A stretch of 64,000 nucleotides of DNA from Streptomyces vietnamensis (GTDB lineage: Bacteria > Actinomycetota > Actinomycetes > Streptomycetales > Streptomycetaceae): NCBI RefSeq assembly GCF_000830005.1, contig NZ_CP010407.1:7762001-7826000 (forward strand), given 5' to 3'. Each line of letters begins with the position of its first letter. Positions within the stretch are counted from its first letter, which is position 1. This document shows positions 59,086 to 64,000 of the stretch, one piece after another. Both the position numbers and the translations under genes were made by a program. The notes beneath the pieces are model-generated. The model had not been told where the DNA came from, ran no database searches, and saw nothing but the letters and a program-made list of their open reading frames with translations.

Positions 59086-60183
59086 GTTAGTACTGCAACG
59101 GTGTTTGATGTGACTGATGGCCAGGTCAGGGACTGTATCCGCGTCGTTTGTAGTGACTGGTGCGGGCCTGGTGCTGACGTCGTCGGCGCCAGTGTGACCA
59201 GTGCAGGATGTGCTCGACGGGTGCGGGGCGTCGGTTGGTGAGGCGGATGATCAGCCGTCGTATCTCGGCGAGGCTGAGGTGGATGAGCCGGGAGGATCCG
59301 TTTCTGCTTTGCCCATGTCCAGCTCGCGGGCCCGCAGGACGGTCAGGCAGGTGTGGACGGCCATGGCCAGGGTCATGTGACGGTGCCAGCCGGGGCAGCG
59401 GCGGACCTGGCAGTGGTCCAGGCCGCATTCCTGCTTCGCGCTCTGGAAGCATTCCTCGACCGCCCAGCGGGCCCCGGCGACACAGATCAGCTGGTCGAGG
59501 GTGGTGTCGGTGGGGCAGGAGGCGAGGCAGGAGGAGATCTCCTCGGGCCGGCTCACACTGCGGTGGGCGATCACCCAGTGCCGCCGGTCCTCCCGGTGCC
59601 GGGGCCGGACCTCGACCCGCGCCCGGTCGAAGACGCGGGGCCCGTGGGCGCCGTTCCCGCACGAGCGGCGCTTCTACTTCTGCCGGGGCAGATCGTGGAA
59701 CAGGTTGTGGACGGGGTGGTCCAGGGCCCAGCGGGTCACGACGGTGTCGTGCGGGGTGGTGGCCACGACGTGGAAGACATCCGCCCGCTCCAGCTCGCTC
59801 CGCCAGCTCTTGGAGTGGCCGTAGCCGGCGTCCGCGGTCACCCAGCCGAACGGGATCTTCTCCGCGACCGCTCGGCGGACCATGACCCGGGCGATGGCGA
59901 CCTTCGTCTCGAAGACGACCGTGTCGCCGATGCCAGCCCGTCGGCAGTGTTCCCGGTCGTCCATCCAGGACGCCGGCAGGTAGAGACGCCGGTCGAGCAG
60001 GGTGCGGCCGCGGCCGGTGGCATCGGCGAGGAAGACGCCGACCTGGCGAAACGGTGCGCGAACCGCTCGTGCAGAGCCTTCAGTTCACCCGCCCACGACC
60101 GGGCACCGGCATGTTCCCCACCCATGACCACACCAATGATCGACCTGGCCACCCGTCACGGCAAACACCGTTGCAGTACTAAC
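59086..60183 (-). mobile_element. Degraded IS701-family insertion sequence
   Basis: Bounded by inverted ends: 59086-59107 begins GTTAGTACTGCAACGG, and 60162-60183 ends with its exact complement. Inside, on the minus strand, a transposase is read in pieces: start near 60125 (MGGEHAGARSWAGELKALHE), then a deletion of most of the N-terminal half with a frame change near 60045, then VGVFLADATGRGRTLLDRR and GWVTADAGYGHS, an in-frame TAG at 59674-59676, then ARWAVEECFQSAKQECGLDH, and a last frameshift near 59310 before the C-terminal LAEIRRLIIRL. At least three lesions, so it is inactive. A first catalytic Asp should lie in the deleted part. Confidence 0.82.
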
Positions 60184-61230
60184 GAGCTCGTGCACGGTAA
60201 GCGGTGAGCCGTCGAGCTTCTGATCGTTGATCATCGTCGTGTGATGGGGAACGTGTCTCGTGCAGCGATCATCAGCGACCGGAGGATTACCGGCCTGTCG
60301 GCCGACGTGATCGCTGAACTCATCGCTGAGGTGGGCCCGTTGTGGCACGAGCAGCACCAGGCCAAGCTCGCGTCCCGGCCACGGAAGCGGGCGGTGGGTG
60401 CTGGCGCGAAGCACCAGCTGGTGTTCGTCGACCGTCTCCTGGCCACGCTCGTGCACCTCCGGCACGCCGTCACACACGACGTGCCGGCTTGCTGGTTCGG
60501 CGTCGACCGCTCGACCATCACCCGGACCATCGGTGAGGTGCGGCCTCTTCTGGCCGAGCGAGGCTGCACCATCAGCCGCGGAGTGCGGCTGCGGCCCCTC
60601 GCCGGGGTCATCGATCATCTCGGCGCCAGCGGGAAGACCGGCATCATCGACGGCACCGAGATTCGAGTCAGGCGCCCGGCTGCCGGACGCAAAGACCGGG
60701 ACAAGTTCATCTCCGGCAAGAGCAAGCAGAACGCGGTCAAGACCATGGTCGTCATGGATGGCGACGGCCGGATGCTCTTCTGCAGCCCGACTCAGCACGG
60801 CAGCTGCGCGGACATCACCCATGCCCGCCAGTCAGGGCTGGCCAGGCTCCTGGAGGGCGGCCCGGCAGCCGAGATCCTTGCGGATGCCGGCTATCAGGGC
60901 CTGGGAGCCCAGACCGGAGGGCGTGTGGTGACACCACCGCACCGCAAGTTCAAGAAGAATGCCCCGGACTGGTACGAGGAGATGCACGAGCGGCAGCGCA
61001 AGGCGCATTCCTCGCGGCGTATCCGCGTCGAGCATGGCATTGCACACCTGAAGAACTGGCGGGCGCTGGCCCGCCACCTCGGCCGCCGCGAGCACATGAG
61101 CGACACCGTGCAAGCCGTCGCTGGTCTGCTGTCCCACCAGCAGACCGCGGACCTGATCCCGGCACGGCAGGTGTGATGGCCAAGCCCCGCTGAGGGCCTC
61201 GGCGTCTCACCGCTTACCGTGCAGGAGCTC
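60184..61230 (+). mobile_element. IS5-family insertion sequence, apparently intact
   Basis: 1047 bp with inverted ends of 19-25 bp: the left end reads TGCACGGTAAGCGGTGAG from 60191, and the right end at 61206-61223 is its exact complement. GAGCTC flanks the ends on both sides (60184-60189 and 61225-61230). Because GAGCTC is its own complement, it may be part of the inverted repeat or a target duplication. The left end abuts the right end of the IS701-type relic. One complete transposase gene lies inside. Confidence 0.85.
60241..61176 (+). CDS. IS5-family DDE transposase
   Basis: A 311-residue transposase. The N-terminal part has a helix-turn-helix (FGVDRSTITRTIGEVRPLL). The DDE triad is visible as D137 (IIDGTEIRV), D215 (ILADAGYQG) and E264 (RRIRVEHGIAHLKNW), in the pattern of the DDE_Tnp_4 type. 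GTG 60241 and ATG 60244 are both possible starts. No frameshift or stop interrupts it, so the element may still move. GC content is lower than in neighbouring genes. Confidence 0.9.
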   Translation: MMGNVSRAAIISDRRITGLSADVIAELIAEVGPLWHEQHQAKLASRPRKRAVGAGAKHQLVFVDRLLATLVHLRHAVTHDVPACWFGVDRSTITRTIGEVRPLLAERGCTISRGVRLRPLAGVIDHLGASGKTGIIDGTEIRVRRPAAGRKDRDKFISGKSKQNAVKTMVVMDGDGRMLFCSPTQHGSCADITHARQSGLARLLEGGPAAEILADAGYQGLGAQTGGRVVTPPHRKFKKNAPDWYEEMHERQRKAHSSRRIRVEHGIAHLKNWRALARHLGRREHMSDTVQAVAGLLSHQQTADLIPARQV

Positions 61231-61393
61231 GTAAGGTCGTCGACGTAGTCGGCTGTAACCGCGACCTTTGCCGGGTTGGGTGGTCAGGCGAGCGCGTGCT
61301 GGTCGGTGAGCTGCTCGGCGGTCCCGCCGGGCCGCAACGGAACGGGCGGCACTGTCAGGAGGGCCGGTCCGGGCGCTGCGGCCGCTGGTTCGG

Positions 61394-61487
61394 TTACCGG
61401 GCCGCGCGCTCGTCGGTGCCGGGGATCTTGGCGGTGCTGATGGCGACGCGGTTCCAGGTGTTGATGGTGAAGATCAGGGCCGGCAGC
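61394..61487 (-). pseudogene. 3' fragment of an alkylhydroperoxidase/carboxymuconolactone decarboxylase-type gene
   Basis: On the minus strand ALIFTINTWNRVAISTAKIPG ends in a TAA at 61394-61396. This is the usual C-terminus of AhpD-like proteins (AL-x-x-INxWNR). Nothing upstream in frame continues the family, so only about 30 codons remain. Confidence 0.55.
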
Positions 61488-61546
61488 TGGTCGCCGACCC
61501 CGACGGCTACCGCCTCGTCCTGTGCTCCCGCACCTGGGGCGTCTGA
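61487..61546 (+). pseudogene. 3' fragment of a VOC-family gene
   Basis: On the plus strand LVADPDGYRLVL followed by a short tail and TGA is the typical C-terminal strand of glyoxalase-like proteins (DPDGYRLVL). Only about 20 codons remain, abutting the AhpD-type fragment on the opposite strand. The junction looks like the scar of a deletion that joined two genes. Confidence 0.5.
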
Positions 61547-61639
61547 ACCGCGGAGCCTTCGGCACGCGCCTGATCCCAGCGGTGGTCACCCCGTACGGGC
61601 CGCGGGAGACTGGAAACAGGATTCCGTTAGGGGTGAGCG

Positions 61640-63496
61640 GTGAGCACACAGGACGGATCCGGACCGGCTCCAGGCGGGGGGAGCCCGCACGAGCCACACG
61701 TTCTGGGCGGGCGGTACGTGCTGGGGGACCGGCTCGGACGCGGCGGAATGGGCACGGTGTGGCGGGCTCATGACGTGGTGCTCGACCGGGATGTCGCCGT
61801 GAAGGAGCTGAACGTCGGCGGGCTGTCGGCCGATGAGCTCGCCGTGCTGCAGTCGCGGATGGAGCAGGAGGCGCGGGCGGCGGCACGGATCAAGCACCCC
61901 GGCGTCGTCACCGTGTACGACGTGTTGGAGCAGGACGGCCGGCCGTGGATCGTCATGGAGCTGATCGACGGACGGGCGCTCGCCGACGTGATCGCCTCGG
62001 ACGGCCCGCTGCCGCCCCGTGACGCCGCCCGGGTCGGCGCCCAGGTGCTGTCCGCCCTGGAGCAGGCGCACAAGAGGGGGGTGGTCCACCGGGACGTCAA
62101 GCCCGCCAATGTGCTGCTGGAGCAGGGCGGCCGCGTGGTGCTCAGCGACTTCGGCATCGCGGCGTTCGAGGGCTCCACGCGTTACACGCGCGAGGGTGAC
62201 GTCGTGGGCTCGCCCGACTACCTGGCGCCCGAGCAGATCTCCGGCGACGGCCCGGGTCCGGCCTCCGACCTGTGGTCGCTGGGCGCCACGCTGTACACCG
62301 CCGTGGAGGGCCGGTCACCGTTCAGCCGTCCGTCGGCGGTGAGCACCCTGCATGCCGTGGTCGCCGACCCGCTGCCCGAACCGCGCCGTGCGGGTCCGCT
62401 CGGCCCGGTCATCGAGGCGCTGCTGCGCAAGGACCCGCACGCGCGTCCGACGGCCGACCAGGCGCGGCGCGTGCTGGCCGCGGTGGCGTCCGGGTCCGTG
62501 CTGGGCACGCCCCTGCGGGCGGCCGAACCGCACCCGCCCACCCAGCTGTCGGCCGCAGGCCCCGGGCCCGCGCCGTCGGCCGCCGCGGAGCGGGCACATA
62601 TGCCCACCGAGTCGATGCCGTCGACGCCGTCGACGCCGGTCCGCCCGTACACGGGCGGGGAGAGCCCGACCGTGCCGACGACGCCGGCCGACGGCGGGCA
62701 CAAGCGGCGTACCGCGCTGCTGGTCACGGTCGCGCTGCTCGTACTGCTCCTGTCCGGGGGCGGACTGGGGGTCGCGCTGTACAACAACGGCCAGGACAAG
62801 ACCGCGCAGCCCCCGGTCGGCACCACCCAGCCGACGCAGCCGCCCGCCTCGCCGACCCCGTCGCCCACCCAACCGCCGCAGACCACGCCGGCGCAGCCGC
62901 CGACGACCCCCGCGCAGCCCCCGACGACCCCCGCGCAGCCCCCCACGACCCCCGCGCAGCCCCCGACGACCCGCGCGCAGCCCCCCACGACCCCCGCGCA
63001 GCCCCCGACGACCCGCGCGCAGCCGCCGGCGACCCGCGCGCAGCCCCCGGCGACCCCGGCGCCGCCCGCCGGGTACCAATGGGCCAGCGACCCGGCCGGC
63101 TTCCGCGTCGCCGTGCCACAGGGCTGGACGCGCAGCGTGACGAGCGGGCAGGTCAACTACTCGCCGGACGACGGAACCCACCTGCTCCGCTTCGCGGTGA
63201 ACCCCAACGCGCCACAGAACTCCCTGGATCACTTCCTCGGGCTGGAGCAGACCGTCGGAAACTTCCGCGACTACCGACGGCTCGTCCTCGGGGCCAACAC
63301 CTACCAGGGTTACCCGGGCGCTCTGTGGGAGTTCAGCTGGAACGCCGAGCAGTTCGGGCTGCGGCACGCGATCGACCAGTCCTTCGTCACCCCGGACGGC
63401 ACCGAGCACCTGATCTACGTCGGATACCCGGAGGGCGAGTGGGCGGCGGGCCGACAGGTCTTCGACACGGCGCTGAGTACCTTCAGCCTCACGTGA
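61640..63496 (+). CDS. Membrane Ser/Thr protein kinase with extracellular sensor domain
   Basis: A 618-residue PknB-like kinase. Residues 26-285 form the kinase: GRGGMGTV (33-40), K55 in VAVKEL, HRDVKPAN (D152, N157), DFG at 170-172 and SPDYLAPEQ. A Pro/Ser-rich linker leads to one transmembrane helix (358-380). Outside the membrane come eight PAQPPTT-type heptads (417-472) and a C-terminal domain (about 475-618, YQWASDPAGFRVAVPQGWTRS...), often seen in Streptomyces kinases. GTG start at 61640. All catalytic residues are present. The convergent SH3-like gene downstream could encode a partner, without direct evidence. Confidence 0.9.
   Translation: MSTQDGSGPAPGGGSPHEPHVLGGRYVLGDRLGRGGMGTVWRAHDVVLDRDVAVKELNVGGLSADELAVLQSRMEQEARAAARIKHPGVVTVYDVLEQDGRPWIVMELIDGRALADVIASDGPLPPRDAARVGAQVLSALEQAHKRGVVHRDVKPANVLLEQGGRVVLSDFGIAAFEGSTRYTREGDVVGSPDYLAPEQISGDGPGPASDLWSLGATLYTAVEGRSPFSRPSAVSTLHAVVADPLPEPRRAGPLGPVIEALLRKDPHARPTADQARRVLAAVASGSVLGTPLRAAEPHPPTQLSAAGPGPAPSAAAERAHMPTESMPSTPSTPVRPYTGGESPTVPTTPADGGHKRRTALLVTVALLVLLLSGGGLGVALYNNGQDKTAQPPVGTTQPTQPPASPTPSPTQPPQTTPAQPPTTPAQPPTTPAQPPTTPAQPPTTRAQPPTTPAQPPTTRAQPPATRAQPPATPAPPAGYQWASDPAGFRVAVPQGWTRSVTSGQVNYSPDDGTHLLRFAVNPNAPQNSLDHFLGLEQTVGNFRDYRRLVLGANTYQGYPGALWEFSWNAEQFGLRHAIDQSFVTPDGTEHLIYVGYPEGEWAAGRQVFDTALSTFSLT
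62888..63055. repeat. 21-bp repeats coding PAQPPTT heptads
   Basis: Eight 21-bp units encode (P/R)AQPP(T/A)T in the extracellular stalk of the kinase. Units three to six are nearly identical at the DNA level, a pattern of recent slippage. The stalk probably spans the peptidoglycan. Confidence 0.9.
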
Positions 63497-63500
63497 GCAC

Positions 63501-64000
63501 CTACCGAAGCGGTTCCACCGCGCGGCCGTCGACCCAAGCGGACCAGCCGTTGTTGCAGACGATATGGACCCAGTCACCGGCACGTTCCAGCAGTTGAAGC
63601 TCGACGCCGGCATCGATGCGGGCCACCGGTTCACCGGCAGGGTCGGGTTCGGCCCAGGCCCGCATCCCGCCTTCGGGGACCAGGTGCGTGGGCCGCCAGA
63701 CCGGCCCCCGGTCCGGCGGCGGGGCCGGCGGCCCGCTCGCCGGACCGGGGGCCTCGCGGGCCGTGGTCGTGGCCAGGGCGGGCGCCGGGGCCGGTGCGTA
63801 GACCTCGTCGGGCAGCGGTCCCATGGGGAGCGGCCGCAGGAAGTCGCCGGCCAGCACTGCCGCGTCCGCCAGGCTGAGCGACCGCAGGGCGAAGCGGACC
63901 CGGGACCAGTCGTCCGGTGCCTGGGTGAGGCCATCGCTGAGGATGGTCCACAGGACCGGCTGCGTGACGATGAAGACCAGCAGTTCCTCCTGGCCCGTGG
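63501..64000 (-). CDS. SH3-like domain protein, C-terminal part (runs off window)
   Basis: The C-terminal ~166 residues of a protein that begins beyond position 64000. The visible part has a helical segment (QEELLVFIVTQPVLWTILSDGL, then DDWSRVRFALRSLSLADAAVLAGDFLRPLPMG), an Ala/Pro-rich linker, and a terminal bacterial SH3-like fold (MRAWAEPDPAGEPVARIDAGVELQLLERAGDWVHIVCNNGWSAWVDGRAVEPL). It ends five bases from the kinase stop on the opposite strand. SH3b-like modules bind peptides or cell wall. I do not recognise the N-terminal family. Confidence 0.75.
   Translation of the reverse strand, partial: TGQEELLVFIVTQPVLWTILSDGLTQAPDDWSRVRFALRSLSLADAAVLAGDFLRPLPMGPLPDEVYAPAPAPALATTTAREAPGPASGPPAPPPDRGPVWRPTHLVPEGGMRAWAEPDPAGEPVARIDAGVELQLLERAGDWVHIVCNNGWSAWVDGRAVEPLR

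Noticed and set aside
58912..59241. Plus-strand frame of about 109 codons between the broken gene and the IS701 relic
   Set aside because: Runs across the IS end, has no recognisable domain and no clear ribosome site.
60184..61230. GAGCTC flanks as proven target-site duplication of the IS5-type element
   Set aside because: The hexamer is palindromic, so it cannot be told apart from an extension of the inverted repeats without an empty site.

Overview
The window is high-GC actinobacterial chromosome, almost certainly Streptomyces. The signs are very high GC with G/C at third codon positions, GTG/TTG starts, a single TTA codon confined to a pathway regulator, GluABCD-type and Eis-type genes, and dispersed palindromic elements of Streptomyces style. 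I see no rRNA, tRNA or CRISPR array.

Layout. 0-1.6 kb: 5' part of an HSP90-family gene and a helical-repeat gene. 1.6-7.4 kb: a compact biosynthetic island with a stand-alone acyl carrier protein diverging from a PhyH-type oxygenase, a DUF6271-like protein, a free condensation-domain protein and an MFS exporter. The divergent promoter carries two DasR-like boxes. 7.4-20.9 kb: DUF3558 lipoprotein, AI-2E-type permease, secreted GH8 enzyme behind a perfect palindrome, FAD monooxygenase, a relic of a phosphopantetheinyl transferase, TrmO-like protein, an OmpR-type two-component system, SnoaL-like protein, DHA2 exporter, serine hydrolase and an anti-sigma-type ATPase.

20.9-33.8 kb holds the most interesting locus, a class III lanthipeptide-type cluster. 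A LuxR/LAL regulator with a TTA codon diverges from P450 (with an N-terminal hydrolase-like domain), LanKC, a 30-residue precursor too short for ordinary ORF calling, an ABC exporter, a second P450 and a radical SAM enzyme. LanKC lacks the usual kinase lysine, and both P450s lack the usual acid/threonine pair in helix I. A LanKC-made peptide tailored by two P450s and a radical SAM enzyme is a combination I do not recognise. A fused carboxyltransferase gene lies just downstream and may be unrelated.

33.8-53.3 kb: Crp-like sensor, glutamate-type ABC importer (gluABCD), two molybdopterin oxidoreductases, Eis-like acetyltransferase, a 0.7-kb repeat-rich spacer, nadE, VOC proteins, S33 peptidase, a GntR/SIS/PIG-L amino-sugar group, XRE-cupin regulator, and a quinone oxidoreductase plus two acyl-CoA dehydrogenases in one operon ended by a strong terminator. 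53.4-58.0 kb: small membrane protein and an ABC exporter with histidine kinase; its probable response regulator is convergent, separated by 39-bp tandem repeats that copy the regulator's own 3' end. 58.2-61.6 kb: decaying mobile region with a frameshifted truncated secreted-protein gene, an IS701-family relic, an intact IS5-family element and two gene fragments. 61.6-64 kb: membrane Ser/Thr kinase with Pro-rich repeats and a partial SH3-like gene.

Recurring theme: a dispersed palindromic element is built into the stop codons of several genes and probably serves as their terminator.
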